From the NCBI GenBank assembly GCA_023393635.1, contig JAEWKT010000032.1, forward strand, positions 186,001 through 250,000: a stretch of DNA of 64,000 nucleotides. Direction: 5' to 3'. The position numbers were made by a program, and so were the translations under genes. Below the pieces are notes generated by a model. The model was given only the letters and a program-made list of their open reading frames with translations, made no database searches and had not been told where the DNA came from. This DNA comes from Pseudomonadota bacterium. GTDB taxonomy: Bacteria > Pseudomonadota > Gammaproteobacteria > Pseudomonadales > Moraxellaceae. Numbering within the stretch: the stretch's first letter is position 1; every line of letters begins with the position of its first letter. Positions 43,316-52,455 of this stretch are shown in pieces.

Positions 43316-44947
43316 GTGTCAAATCAACGATCATTACGCAGATTTCAAGACATTAAGCAGAAGTTGCGAATGCCTCATTCAAAAATACATGCCCCTGCAC
43401 ACTGGTTATTTAAACTGGCTGTTGCACTCATTATTTTAAGTGGTTTGATTTATGTGGCGATTCAGCTTAACGCTGATTTAGCCTCACAGGCACAAATCCC
43501 CATGATTTCATTTGTCATGCTAGGCATGGCACTGTTAGTCGCACTGGGATTTGAATTTGTTAATGGCTTTCACGACACTGCCAACGCAGTGGCTACCGTG
43601 ATTTATACTAATGCCATGCCACCGCATCCTGCGGTCATCTGGTCTGGTTTTTTTAATTTTCTGGGTGTATTGCTGTCAAGTGGCGCAGTAGCCTACGGTA
43701 TTTTGGCATTACTACCTGTCGAGCTTATTTTAAACGTCGGCACCAATGCTGGTTTTGCCATGATTTTTGCGCTGCTCATTGCCGCAATTATCTGGAACAT
43801 GGGTACATGGTACTTTGGTATTCCAGCCTCAAGTTCACATACCTTAATTGGTTCTATTGTGGGCGTTGGTTTAATGAACCAATTGCTGGCACCGCCTGAT
43901 ATTGCCACCAGTAGTTTGGATTGGACACAAGTCACCAAAATTGGCGCAGCTTTAATCATATCGCCTTTTATTGGCTTTGGTGTTGCGGCCATTGTCCTGC
44001 TTATTTTAAGACGCTTGCTTAAAAAACGTCCTGAGCTATTTGTACCACCAGATGGCGATGCACCACCGCCATTCTGGATTCGTGTGCTGCTTATTTTAAC
44101 CTGTACTGGTGTTAGTTTTGCGCATGGTTCTAATGATGGGCAAAAAGGGATGGGGCTGATTATGCTAATTTTAATTGGTATTGTGCCTTTATCTTATTCC
44201 TTAAACCGCACCATGGATGAAACTCAGGCACAGACTTTTGCGGCCATTTCAGAAAAAGCGTCTACCTTGCTTGCAAGCTCAAATAATATTGAGATGTCAG
44301 ATGATAAGGCACGTGATGTGGTGACTGATTATTTACAACATCATGAGTCATCACCTGAGTTGTTGTCTGCCATTAGTGTGCTTGCGCATGAAGTGGGTGC
44401 GGACGTTGCTCGGTTTGGTGCTTTAGATAAAGTGCCTGGTGAAGAAACCCGTAACCTGCGTAATGATATGTACTTAAATGCAACCGCCTTAAAGCACCTA
44501 AGCAAGGGTGATGCGCTCAATTACTTGGCACCTGTTGACCGTCAAATGGTAAAAGCCTATCGCGAGCAGCTTGACCAAGCCACGCAATATATTCCTATCT
44601 GGGTTAAAGTTGCGGTAGCCATTGCCTTGGGTATGGGTACGATGGTGGGTTGGCGCCGTGTGGTTCGTACTGTGGGTGAACGCATTGGTAAACAACATTT
44701 GACCTATGCACAGGGAGCTTCTGCCGAGGCAGTTGCCATGTCTACTATCAGCATTGCCGACACCTTTGGTATGCCTGTGAGTACGACTCAGGTAGTATCG
44801 AGTGCTGTAGCAGGGACAATGGTTGCCAATAAGGCTGGCCTACAGATGAAAACCATTAAAATGATTTTATCGGCTTGGTTATTAACTTTGCCAGCTTCCA
44901 TCATTTTATCAGGCAGCTTATATTGGTTATTCCGCCAGTTTATTTAA
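43316..44947 (+). CDS. pit: Inorganic phosphate transporter, Pit family
   Basis: Low-affinity metal-phosphate:H+ symporter of the inner membrane. The 543-aa protein follows E. coli PitA through NGFHDTANAVATVIYT, IWNMGTWYFGIPASSSHTLIGSIVGVGL, FAHGSNDGQKGMGLIML, and the second duplicated motif TFGMPVSTTQVVSSAVAGTM, with about ten helices and a central hydrophilic loop. It opens at GTG 43316; ATG 43370 is also possible and neither has a strong ribosome site. It lies just upstream of the high-affinity pst operon but has its own terminator. Confidence 0.93.
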   Translation: MSNQRSLRRFQDIKQKLRMPHSKIHAPAHWLFKLAVALIILSGLIYVAIQLNADLASQAQIPMISFVMLGMALLVALGFEFVNGFHDTANAVATVIYTNAMPPHPAVIWSGFFNFLGVLLSSGAVAYGILALLPVELILNVGTNAGFAMIFALLIAAIIWNMGTWYFGIPASSSHTLIGSIVGVGLMNQLLAPPDIATSSLDWTQVTKIGAALIISPFIGFGVAAIVLLILRRLLKKRPELFVPPDGDAPPPFWIRVLLILTCTGVSFAHGSNDGQKGMGLIMLILIGIVPLSYSLNRTMDETQAQTFAAISEKASTLLASSNNIEMSDDKARDVVTDYLQHHESSPELLSAISVLAHEVGADVARFGALDKVPGEETRNLRNDMYLNATALKHLSKGDALNYLAPVDRQMVKAYREQLDQATQYIPIWVKVAVAIALGMGTMVGWRRVVRTVGERIGKQHLTYAQGASAEAVAMSTISIADTFGMPVSTTQVVSSAVAGTMVANKAGLQMKTIKMILSAWLLTLPASIILSGSLYWLFRQFI

Positions 44948-44990
44948 GCGACATTATTTAAGTGTCAGTGTGTAAAAAATATTGTTGTTT

Positions 44991-45028
44991 TAAAAAGCCT
45001 TTAAGTTAATTTAAGGGCTTTTTTTATG
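44991..45028 (+). terminator. Intrinsic terminator of pit
   Basis: AAAAGCCTTTAA-gttaa-TTTAAGGGCTTTT is followed by Ts, about 45 bp after the pit stop. Confidence 0.85.
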
Positions 45029-45109
45029 CCTGTTATTTTCAATATTTTGGTTATTTTTTTATCCTGTTTAAGTGGGATTATTGCCTCAGTTCTTATGCAT
45101 TTTTTAGGC

Positions 45110-45127
45110 TTGTCATATTAGTGTCAT
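45110..45127 (+). promoter_or_regulatory. Pho box upstream of pstS
   Basis: TTGTCATATTAGTGTCAT matches the PhoB site (CTGTCATawawCTGTCAt) as two 7-bp direct repeats 4 bp apart, about 105 bp before pstS. It would place pstSCAB under PhoB and phosphate starvation. phoB and phoR are not in the window. Confidence 0.82.
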
Positions 45128-45232
45128 GTTTATATTTCACAATGTGCCAACGCAACAGGTTCACAGGCCGCAAAATTTGCTGGCCAAGCCATGTTGTTAA
45201 TACCTTGATAGGCAATATTAAAGAGGGTCGAC

Positions 45233-46270
45233 ATGCGACTAAACTCAAATCAAATCAATATCGCTTTAGTAGCAACAATAACTTTAGGGGCAGCACTTCC
45301 TGCCAATGCGGCACGTCAAATCATTCAAGTAGCGGGTTCTTCTACCGTGCTGCCTTATGCCAGTATTGTGGCGGAAGAATTTGGCCGTACTTTCCCACGT
45401 TTTAAAGCACCTGTGGTGGGTTCTGGTGGCTCAAGCGGTGGTTTAAAACAATTTTGCCAGGGGGTGGGCGATAATACCATTGATATTGCCAATGCATCGC
45501 GTCCTATTAAATCTAGCGAAATTGCGGCTTGTAACAAAGCAGGCGTGAATAAAATTTATGAAGTTAAAATCGGTTATGATGGTATTGTGTTTGCCTTTGA
45601 TGCCAGCAAAAAACCATTTAATTTAAAGCCATCCCATGTTTTTGCTGCATTAGCGGCGCAAATCCCCAGTAAAGATGGCAAGTTAATCGCCAATCCATTT
45701 ACGCGCTGGAACCAGATTGACCCGTCTTTGCCTCAACAAGACATTGTGTTGGTGATCCCCGCGGCCAATCATGGCACACGCGAAGTATTTGAAGAAAAGC
45801 TGGTGCAGGCAGGTTGTAATGGTTATGCCTATAACCGTGCTTTAGCAGAAGATGTCAATAAAAAAGTATGCTCGACATTTCGACAAGATGGCCGCGTGAT
45901 TGAAATTTCTGGTGATTATACCGAAACACTGGCACGCCTAAAAACCAATACCAGTGCGGTAGGGGTATTTGGTCTGGGTTTTTATGATAAAAACCGTGAC
46001 CGCTTAAAGGTTGCTTCTGTAAACGGTGTGCTGCCCAGTGAAGCAAGCATTGCCAGCGGTAAGTATCCTGTTTCTCGTCCTTTATATTTTTATGTCAAAG
46101 GCGAGCATATAGGGGTTATTCCTGGTGTTGCTGATTACACAGAATTTTTCTTAAGTGAAAAAATGTCAGGCAAAGGTAGTAAGTTACAAGATGCAGGATT
46201 GATCCCTTTAACCAAGTCAGAGCGCGCCAAAGCACTGGCTGCGTTTAAGGCGCAAAAATCAGTCAAATAA
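45233..46270 (+). CDS. pstS: Phosphate ABC transporter substrate-binding protein
   Basis: PstS captures phosphate in the periplasm for the Pst transporter. The 345-aa protein has a signal peptide (NIALVATITLGAALPANAA, cleaved near residue 27). The phosphate-binding fold includes VAGSSTVLPYASIVAEEF, VVGSGGSSGGLKQFCQG and DIANASRPIKSSE. AGAGGG precedes the ATG. It belongs to the PstS branch with extra cysteines rather than the E. coli type. A Pho box lies upstream, and an attenuator-like hairpin separates it from pstC. Confidence 0.95.
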   Translation: MRLNSNQINIALVATITLGAALPANAARQIIQVAGSSTVLPYASIVAEEFGRTFPRFKAPVVGSGGSSGGLKQFCQGVGDNTIDIANASRPIKSSEIAACNKAGVNKIYEVKIGYDGIVFAFDASKKPFNLKPSHVFAALAAQIPSKDGKLIANPFTRWNQIDPSLPQQDIVLVIPAANHGTREVFEEKLVQAGCNGYAYNRALAEDVNKKVCSTFRQDGRVIEISGDYTETLARLKTNTSAVGVFGLGFYDKNRDRLKVASVNGVLPSEASIASGKYPVSRPLYFYVKGEHIGVIPGVADYTEFFLSEKMSGKGSKLQDAGLIPLTKSERAKALAAFKAQKSVK

Positions 46271-46279
46271 ATAGTTAAT

Positions 46280-46313
46280 ACCAGTGTTTCTATAATGAAG
46301 CACTGGTTTTTTA
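46280..46313 (+). terminator. Attenuator-like terminator between pstS and pstC
   Basis: ACCAGTGTTTC-tataat-GAAGCACTGGT (one G-T pair) followed by six Ts lies inside the operon, 10 bp after pstS. Partial read-through would give more PstS than membrane subunits. Confidence 0.75.
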
Positions 46314-46370
46314 TTTTGTTGATTTAGTTTTGCTTAAATCTAATCATAAAGTACATCTGCTGGAGAGGAT

Positions 46371-47747
46371 ATGAATTTAGCACTGCTAGGCATTTTATTG
46401 CTGCTGGTTGCCATTGCATATCAAGTAGGTTTATCGCGCAGTAAAAAAGTAGCAGGTCAAGTCAAAAGCGGCACCTTACATTCGCGCTCAGGCTACTATG
46501 GTTTTTTGGTGGCATTGTGGTGCGGTGTACCTGCATTATCGGTTTTATTGATCTGGACATTGGCTGAGCCAAGTGTAATCCGTCACCTTATATTGGGTGC
46601 TTTACCTGTTGAACAGTCAGCAACCATGACACCCGTACAATTAGAAATATTCATTGAAAGGTTAAAAAATATTGCTTCAGGCTACGGGGTTTTAGATACC
46701 GCATTACCGTATGAGCTAGCAGCGGCTCAAACATTAAAACAATTACAAAGCATCAGTTTGCTGGCCAAAATAGCTGTGGTGTTTTCTGCTGCCTTGGCAG
46801 GATTAATTTATGCCAGAAATAAAATATCAGCGCAATTACGCGCTCGAAACCAGGTTGAAACTGCGTTAAAAGTGGCACTCGCGCTTTGCTCCAGTGTGGC
46901 GATATTAACCACGCTTGGCATTGTGATGTCGATGCTGGGTGAAGCCATGCGGTTTTTCCATTTTGTAAGCCCCAGTGAGTTTTTCTTTGGCACCACATGG
47001 AACCCAGGCTTTAGTACCACGGGTGACTCGCAAGGTGAATATGGATTGCTGCCCTTATTATGGGGCACACTAATGATCAGTATCATTGCCATGCTGGTAG
47101 CAGTGCCTGTGGGCTTAATGGCTGCGATTTATATGGCTGAATACGCAACCCCGCGCGTGCGCGCTGTGGCCAAGCCAATGCTGGAAATTCTGGCGGGTAT
47201 CCCAACCATTGTGTATGGCGTATTTGCCATTATGTTTGTGGGGCCGTTGTTATCGGCGTTTGGAAATTTGATCGGTATACATATTAATGCCACCAGTGCG
47301 CTCACCGCAGGCTTAGTGGTGGGTATTATGATTATTCCTTTTGTCTCGTCTTTATCCGATGACATTATTATTCAAGTGCCACGCGCCTTACGTGATGGTT
47401 CACTTGGCTTAGGGGCAACAAAATCAGAAACCATTAAGCAAGTAGTTTTGCCTGCTGCATTACCAGGAATTATGGGTGCTTTTTTGCTGGCGATTAGCCG
47501 TGCCATTGGTGAAACCATGATTGTGGTATTGGCGGCTGGTAATAGTCCAGTGCTGCATGCCAATCCGTTTGAAGCAGTGTCTACCGTGACGGTTACTATT
47601 GTAAACCAACTTACTGGCGATACCGATTTTGCAAGCCCACAAGCTTTGGTTGCTTTTGCCCTTGGCTTGACCTTGTTTGTTATTACCTTAGGCCTAAATA
47701 TCATTGCACTGTATATCGTGCGCAAATATCGTGAGCAATACGAGTGA
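46371..47747 (+). CDS. pstC: Phosphate ABC transporter permease PstC
   Basis: Inner-membrane permease subunit of the Pst transporter. The 458-aa protein is longer than E. coli PstC (319 aa). It has an extra N-terminal ~170 residues with three helices before the canonical permease domain, which begins near SEFFFGTTWNPGF. The binding-protein-dependent transport signature (EAA loop) is seen as ALRDGSLGLGATKSETIKQVVLPAALPGIM. GGAGAGG precedes the ATG. The gene overlaps pstA by four bases. Confidence 0.93.
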   Translation: MNLALLGILLLLVAIAYQVGLSRSKKVAGQVKSGTLHSRSGYYGFLVALWCGVPALSVLLIWTLAEPSVIRHLILGALPVEQSATMTPVQLEIFIERLKNIASGYGVLDTALPYELAAAQTLKQLQSISLLAKIAVVFSAALAGLIYARNKISAQLRARNQVETALKVALALCSSVAILTTLGIVMSMLGEAMRFFHFVSPSEFFFGTTWNPGFSTTGDSQGEYGLLPLLWGTLMISIIAMLVAVPVGLMAAIYMAEYATPRVRAVAKPMLEILAGIPTIVYGVFAIMFVGPLLSAFGNLIGIHINATSALTAGLVVGIMIIPFVSSLSDDIIIQVPRALRDGSLGLGATKSETIKQVVLPAALPGIMGAFLLAISRAIGETMIVVLAAGNSPVLHANPFEAVSTVTVTIVNQLTGDTDFASPQALVAFALGLTLFVITLGLNIIALYIVRKYREQYE

Positions 47748-49147
47748 AGATACCTACACTGATACCAAACCCAACATCGGAACCTATGCCAAGCAATGCA
47801 GAGCTTGCCAAAGCCAAGCGTGATTTACGCCAGCAACGTATTATTAGTACATTAAAGCGTCGTCATAATAAAGAAAAGCGTTTCCATTTGTTTGGCATGG
47901 CAGCAGTTGCCATAGGCTTACTGTTTGTAGTAGTACTGTTTGTCAGTATTTTTGCGCGTGGCTTGCCTGCATTTTGGCAATCAACCATTCAAACCACGGT
48001 ATATTTAGACCCACAGCTGATTGATATTGGTGCTAAACCTGTGCAACAGCCCAATGAAACGTCTGTTGCATTTAAAGAGCGCGATATTAACTGGCAAACC
48101 GAAGTGGGTATGGTGGACTGGGATGCAGTACTGGTAAGTGGCTTACTAAAACGATATCCGCAATTTGCTACTGAACCTGCAATGCTGGGCAACTTGTTTA
48201 GCAGCCATGAAGCCTATCGTTTGCGCGATCAAGTGGTAGAGAATCCTGGTTTGATTGGTAAAACAATTGAAATGCAATTTTTGACTGATGCCAATGTAGA
48301 TGTGTGGCTAACGGGCAAAATTGATCGCAGTTTGCCAGATGAAGTACAACAACTTAGTCCAGAAATACGCAATATTGCTGATCAACTCAAAGCAGATGGC
48401 GTAATTCGTTCCAAGTTTAGTACCGCCTTATTTTTTAATACAGATTCCCGTAGCGCACCAGCATCCAGTGGTTTGGCAGGTGCTTTGCTTGGCTCGTTAT
48501 ATATGATGCTCATCATTATTGTGGTGGCAATTCCTATTGGCGTAGCCAGTGCCATTTATTTAGAAGAATTTGCACCTAAAAACTTCTTCACCGATTTTAT
48601 TGAAGTCAATATTAATAACCTCGCGGCCGTACCTTCTATTGTATTTGGCCTACTCGGTGCAGCCATTTTTATTAACTGGTTACATTTGCCCATTTCTGCG
48701 CCCTTAGTGGGCGGTTTGGTACTAAGCCTGTTAACCCTCCCCACCGTTATTATTGCAACACGGGCTTCATTGCGTGCCGTATCTCCGTCTATTCGGCAGG
48801 CGGCGTTGGGCTTGGGTGCTTCCAAAATGCAAAGTGTATTTCATCATGTGTTGCCTTTGGCGGTGCCTGGTATTTTAACAGGTGCCATTATTGGCATCGC
48901 TCATGCCCTGGGAGAAACTGCACCATTATTGCTGATTGGCATGAAAGCCTTTGTGGCGACTTTGCCTGGCACGCCAATGGATCAATCAACGGCATTGCCT
49001 GTACAAATTTATTTATGGCAGGGCAATGAGCTGCGTAATTTCTTCGAACCACGCACTGCCGCCGCTATTATTGTGCTGTTATTGCTAATGATTAGTTTAA
49101 ATGGTTTGGCCATCTGGCTACGCAAAAAGTTTGAAGTAAGAGGCTAA
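47744..49147 (+). CDS. pstA: Phosphate ABC transporter permease PstA
   Basis: Second permease subunit of the Pst transporter. The 467-aa protein has a basic N-terminal cytoplasmic tail, one helix (FGMAAVAIGLLFVVVLFVSIFA), a ~150-residue periplasmic insert (about 85-235), then the permease core with EAA loop SPSIRQAALGLGASKMQSVFHHVLPLAVPGIL. It starts at GTG in a four-base overlap with pstC. E. coli PstA is 296 aa, so both permeases here are of the long type. A hairpin-containing 167-bp gap precedes pstB. Confidence 0.93.
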   Translation: MKIPTLIPNPTSEPMPSNAELAKAKRDLRQQRIISTLKRRHNKEKRFHLFGMAAVAIGLLFVVVLFVSIFARGLPAFWQSTIQTTVYLDPQLIDIGAKPVQQPNETSVAFKERDINWQTEVGMVDWDAVLVSGLLKRYPQFATEPAMLGNLFSSHEAYRLRDQVVENPGLIGKTIEMQFLTDANVDVWLTGKIDRSLPDEVQQLSPEIRNIADQLKADGVIRSKFSTALFFNTDSRSAPASSGLAGALLGSLYMMLIIIVVAIPIGVASAIYLEEFAPKNFFTDFIEVNINNLAAVPSIVFGLLGAAIFINWLHLPISAPLVGGLVLSLLTLPTVIIATRASLRAVSPSIRQAALGLGASKMQSVFHHVLPLAVPGILTGAIIGIAHALGETAPLLLIGMKAFVATLPGTPMDQSTALPVQIYLWQGNELRNFFEPRTAAAIIVLLLLMISLNGLAIWLRKKFEVRG

Positions 49148-49191
49148 ATAGTTATGGTGATTTACGTTTACTAATGATGAATACAATCTCT

Positions 49192-49237
49192 TCATCGCTT
49201 CTTGACCTTGCTCAACAAGGCAATTGAAGCGCGATGA
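49192..49237 (+). repeat. Intercistronic hairpin between pstA and pstB
   Basis: TCATCGCTTC pairs with GAAGCGCGATGA (one bulge), with an inner CCTTG / CAAGG stem. There is no T-run, so it is more likely an mRNA processing or stability element than a terminator. Confidence 0.6.
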
Positions 49238-49314
49238 ATGACTTATAAAGCAACTGTTAGCCTTGACTGCAAACAAAACATCTGACAATCAAGGCACATA
49301 AAGTAGAGAGCAAT

Positions 49315-50157
49315 ATGATCCAGAAATTTAGTCCAACGCATTTTAGTAGTGCTACTTCTTTTAATGAGAATGTGTCAGCCAACAATCAACCATCTAAGAA
49401 AAATGTAAAAATCAATACCACTGATGTGCATGTGTATTATGGCGACAACGAAGCCATTAAAGGCATCGATTTAGACATTTATCAAAATGAAGTGATTGCT
49501 TTTATTGGCCCTTCAGGCTGTGGTAAGTCCACTTTTTTACGCACCTTAAACCGTATGAATGACACCATTGATGGCTGCCGTGTGACTGGGCAGGTCAACA
49601 TGGATGGACAGGATATTTATGACCCATCACTTGATGTGGTATTGTTACGTGCGCAAGTGGGCATGGTGTTCCAAAAGCCCAATCCATTTCCAAAGTCCAT
49701 TTTTGACAACGTTGCCTATGGCCCAAAATTGCATGGCCTGGCAAAAGATCGTTATGAACTCGATGAAGTGGTTGAAAATAGTTTACGTCGTGCGGGCTTG
49801 TGGGAGGAGGTAAAAGACCGCTTAAAACAACCAGGAACCAGTTTATCTGGCGGTCAGCAGCAACGGTTATGCATTGCACGCACTATTGCGGTTAGCCCTG
49901 AAGTCATATTGATGGATGAGCCTTGCTCGGCACTTGATCCTATTGCAACTGCCAAAATTGAAGAGCTTATCAGCGAGTTATCTAGCCAGTACACAATTGC
50001 AATCGTGACGCATTCTATGCAACAGGCGGCTCGTGTATCGCATCGCACCGCCTATTTTCATCTGGGTGAGTTAATTGAAGTCAATGCCACCGAAAAAGTA
50101 TTTACCCAGCCTGAGCATCAACTGACCGAAGCTTATATTACGGGTCGTTTTGGTTAA
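49315..50157 (+). CDS. pstB: Phosphate ABC transporter ATP-binding protein PstB
   Basis: ATPase subunit of the Pst transporter. The 280-aa protein has Walker A GPSGCGKST, the Q-loop in GMVFQKPNPFPKSIFDN, the signature LSGGQQQRL, Walker B VILMDEPCSALDP and the switch His in VTHSMQQAARV. About 30 residues rich in Ser and Asn precede the conserved core (INTTDVHVYYGDNEAIKGIDL). AGAGAG lies before the ATG. phoU, which usually follows pstB, is absent; instead the stop overlaps that of the convergent SRAP gene. Confidence 0.96.
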   Translation: MIQKFSPTHFSSATSFNENVSANNQPSKKNVKINTTDVHVYYGDNEAIKGIDLDIYQNEVIAFIGPSGCGKSTFLRTLNRMNDTIDGCRVTGQVNMDGQDIYDPSLDVVLLRAQVGMVFQKPNPFPKSIFDNVAYGPKLHGLAKDRYELDEVVENSLRRAGLWEEVKDRLKQPGTSLSGGQQQRLCIARTIAVSPEVILMDEPCSALDPIATAKIEELISELSSQYTIAIVTHSMQQAARVSHRTAYFHLGELIEVNATEKVFTQPEHQLTEAYITGRFG

Positions 50158-50780
50158 GGTTTGATGCGTGGTGCTGGGCAAGCAGTGTATTCGCTCGCCT
50201 GTAACTCCATGAGCAATTCCTTAGCCATCTTGTGATCTGCATTTAGCCAGTTTGCCCGTAACTCAGGTGGAATGACCACAATGGAGCGTTTCTCATCTTT
50301 CGGCGCATGGAAGTCACGCATAAAAGGGTGCTGGTCTGCATTAATGGTGAGCATGGTCATAGAGCGGATGAGTTGGCCATCTTGCTCGGCCAGCTCATAG
50401 ATTGCGGCAATGGTAAAGGGTTGCTGATCTTTGCGCTTAATGGCCCAGCGTTCTGGCTTATCGTGTATATAGCGCGGTTCATAAAATAACTCTACGGGTA
50501 CTAGGGCAAATTGATTGTTGTGCCAAGCTTGCCGAAAGCTGGTTTTTTCTGCCACAGTTTCAGCACGCGCATTATAAGTATGTCGCGCAATTTTGGTGTC
50601 TTTAGCCCATTTTGGAATTAAACCAAACGTAGCCTCACGCCACTCCATTTGCTTTTTATAACTCACTAGAATGGGGCAGGCTTGGTTGGGATAAATTTCC
50701 TCTTTATAGTCAAAACTGGGCGGAAATAAATCTAATCGGGGCGCAAAAGCAGGCCGAAGCGGTTTAAAATTAGCGCACAT
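50154..50780 (-). CDS. SRAP-family protein (HMCES/YedK type)
   Basis: SRAP proteins crosslink through Cys2 to abasic sites in single-stranded DNA, protecting them during replication. The 208-aa protein begins Met-Cys, so Cys2 is exposed after Met removal. It has the NARAET motif (HTYNARAETVAEKTSF), the FYEPRY glutamate, and a histidine in MRDFHAPKDEKRSIVVIPPE. This last segment departs from the common HxRMP motif, so it is a divergent member. It is monocistronic, tail-to-tail with pstB. Confidence 0.85.
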   Translation of the reverse strand: MCANFKPLRPAFAPRLDLFPPSFDYKEEIYPNQACPILVSYKKQMEWREATFGLIPKWAKDTKIARHTYNARAETVAEKTSFRQAWHNNQFALVPVELFYEPRYIHDKPERWAIKRKDQQPFTIAAIYELAEQDGQLIRSMTMLTINADQHPFMRDFHAPKDEKRSIVVIPPELRANWLNADHKMAKELLMELQASEYTACPAPRIKP

Positions 50781-51089
50781 GTTAATGAGTAACCTGAACT
50801 ATTTAAAATGAGTTTGGCATATATGGGCTAAAACTGCTATGTGCTGAGCAAAATATAAGCGAGGTCAATATTATGTGACTAGTGGTGGCAGTAAAATTTG
50901 CTTAAATTGTCGTTGTAAAGCTTCAAGGTAAGTAGAAGTTTATTTGGTCTATTCTTTCTCATGAAGAGTATGCCCAGCTCTATTTCTTCCTAAAATAAAT
51001 TTACAGTTGTGACCAGTCGTTGAAGATAAGGAAAACCAGGCTAATAGCTTAACCTGATTTGATAAAAAATGCTCTTAGCCTATTTCACG
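50781..51089. other. Intergenic region without a gene
   Basis: The SRAP promoter side and the 3' side of higA. I see no open frame with a ribosome site and only a weak hairpin (CAGG / CCTG near 51030-51050) that might end the higBA transcript. Confidence 0.35.
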
Positions 51090-51392
51090 CTACACGGCAT
51101 ACAAAGGCTGAATGGCTTGGCGGATTTTATCTCCCGTACTAATTTCGGCTAAGCGCAAGTCGTACTGACTTTGCAGGTTTAACCAGCTTTGTGCATCGCC
51201 ACCAAAATACTGAGCTAAACGTAATGCAGTATCAGCTGTAATACCGCGTTTCTCGCGAGCTATTTCACTAATCCTTGCAGGCGTAACTTCTAGTACCTTA
51301 GCTAATGCATGGGCGCTTAGATTTAGTGGTTGCATGTAATCCTCACGCAATATTTCGCCTGGATGGATAGGTCGCATACCATTTTTAAACAT
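51090..51392 (-). CDS. higA: HigA-family antitoxin
   Basis: A 100-aa antitoxin with an Xre-type helix-turn-helix. MRPIHPGEILREDYMQPLNLSAHALAKVLEVTPARISEIAREKRGITADTALRLAQYFGG is the standard HigA/VapI signature. AAGGAG lies eight bases before the ATG; the conserved part begins at Met6. It is 11 bp downstream of the toxin gene. The toxin-first order is typical of higBA and unlike most TA systems. It should bind HigB and repress the operon. Confidence 0.92.
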   Translation of the reverse strand: MFKNGMRPIHPGEILREDYMQPLNLSAHALAKVLEVTPARISEIAREKRGITADTALRLAQYFGGDAQSWLNLQSQYDLRLAEISTGDKIRQAIQPLYAV

Positions 51393-51403
51393 GGCTGTTC
51401 TCC

Positions 51404-51682
51404 TTAGTGATAATCTACTATTTCAATATTAGCAGCACCCTCTGCTGTCCAAATAAAGCAAATACGCCATTGGTCATTGATGCGAATGCTATGCTGTCCT
51501 TCACGGTTACCATTCAATTTCTCAAGGCGGTTGCCTGGAGGGGAGCGTAAAAAATCAAGTGTTACGGCTGCATCAATTTGTGCAAGTTTACGTTCAGCAA
51601 CACGTTGAATAGCACTCCAACGTTTAGTTTTACCCGTGGTAAATAAAAATTCGGTTTCCGAACAATTAAAGCTAACAATCAC
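51404..51682 (-). CDS. higB: HigB-family toxin (RelE superfamily)
   Basis: A 92-aa ribosome-dependent mRNA interferase of the HigB/RelE fold. Characteristic stretches are AERKLAQIDAAVTLDFLRSPPGNRLEKLNGNREGQHSIRINDQWRICFIW and the final IEIVDYH. The first gene of the pair, its start lies near an AT-rich promoter region. HigBA loci are common as chromosomal passengers, and no other mobile gene is nearby. Confidence 0.92.
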   Translation of the reverse strand: MIVSFNCSETEFLFTTGKTKRWSAIQRVAERKLAQIDAAVTLDFLRSPPGNRLEKLNGNREGQHSIRINDQWRICFIWTAEGAANIEIVDYH

Positions 51683-52039
51683 ATGCTAATCTCAAATCTT
51701 ACTAAATTTATTGTATATCGATAATCGATCTGCTACAACCTAACGTTTGATAATATATATTTTGGATCTAGTGGCTCTTCGTACAAAACTAATCAGCTCA
51801 CTATTTTATAAGTAATTTGCTTGTCTGATTTAGTAAACTTTTAATGATCAACGAAAGTTTTAGTAATTTTTACACTTTGCACTGGCTTAGACATGTTGTA
51901 TGATGCGCACTCGCAATAATTAGCAATATGGGTTAATGCCCATATAATGCTGACAAGTTGTTTGTGATTGTAATATTTAAAAAGTCATTGTAAAATGCAT
52001 TTAAGCTAAGTTGATGTATTAACTTGATTTAAAAGTCAT
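51683..52039. other. Intergenic region with promoters
   Basis: Divergent region between higBA and the CAU tRNA. A plus-strand TTGCAC (51877-51882), 16-bp spacer and TATGAT (51899-51904) pair exists, as well as the nearer tRNA promoter listed separately. No gene is seen. Confidence 0.4.
51968..51996 (+). promoter_or_regulatory. Promoter of the CAU tRNA
   Basis: TTGTAA (51968-51973), a 17-bp spacer and TAAAAT (51991-51996) lie about 44 bp before the tRNA. Confidence 0.65.
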
Positions 52040-52116
<77 letters not shown>

Positions 52117-52455
52117 TACAAGCGTTTGCGATGTAAAGTTTATTTTAATACCCTTAAAAATTAAGAATTTTAGCTAAATAATTAAATTTATAAGCCCATT
52201 TAAAAAATTTCAATAAACTGTCTGGTTTGGCCAAAATGCTGCTCCCATTATAAATTTGCAAAAATCATGAACCATATCGCAAAGTTTGTGTAAAATGCGC
52301 CCTCATAAAAGACCAAGTCATGTTAGTTTTTTATAAAATTTAAATTGCGCTTCAGTTTTTCTGTCTTCGGTTTTTTATCTCAAATTCAAGTCATATATCA
52401 ATATTTGCAACTCTTTTGTGTCTATGATGACACCCAAGAATAGCCAGGTGCCAGC
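52117..52455. other. Intergenic region tRNA to OsmC-YcaO gene
   Basis: AT-rich, without a gene. A TAAAAT at about 52290 may be the -10 of the downstream gene, but no good -35 accompanies it. No clear terminator for the tRNA was seen. Confidence 0.35.
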
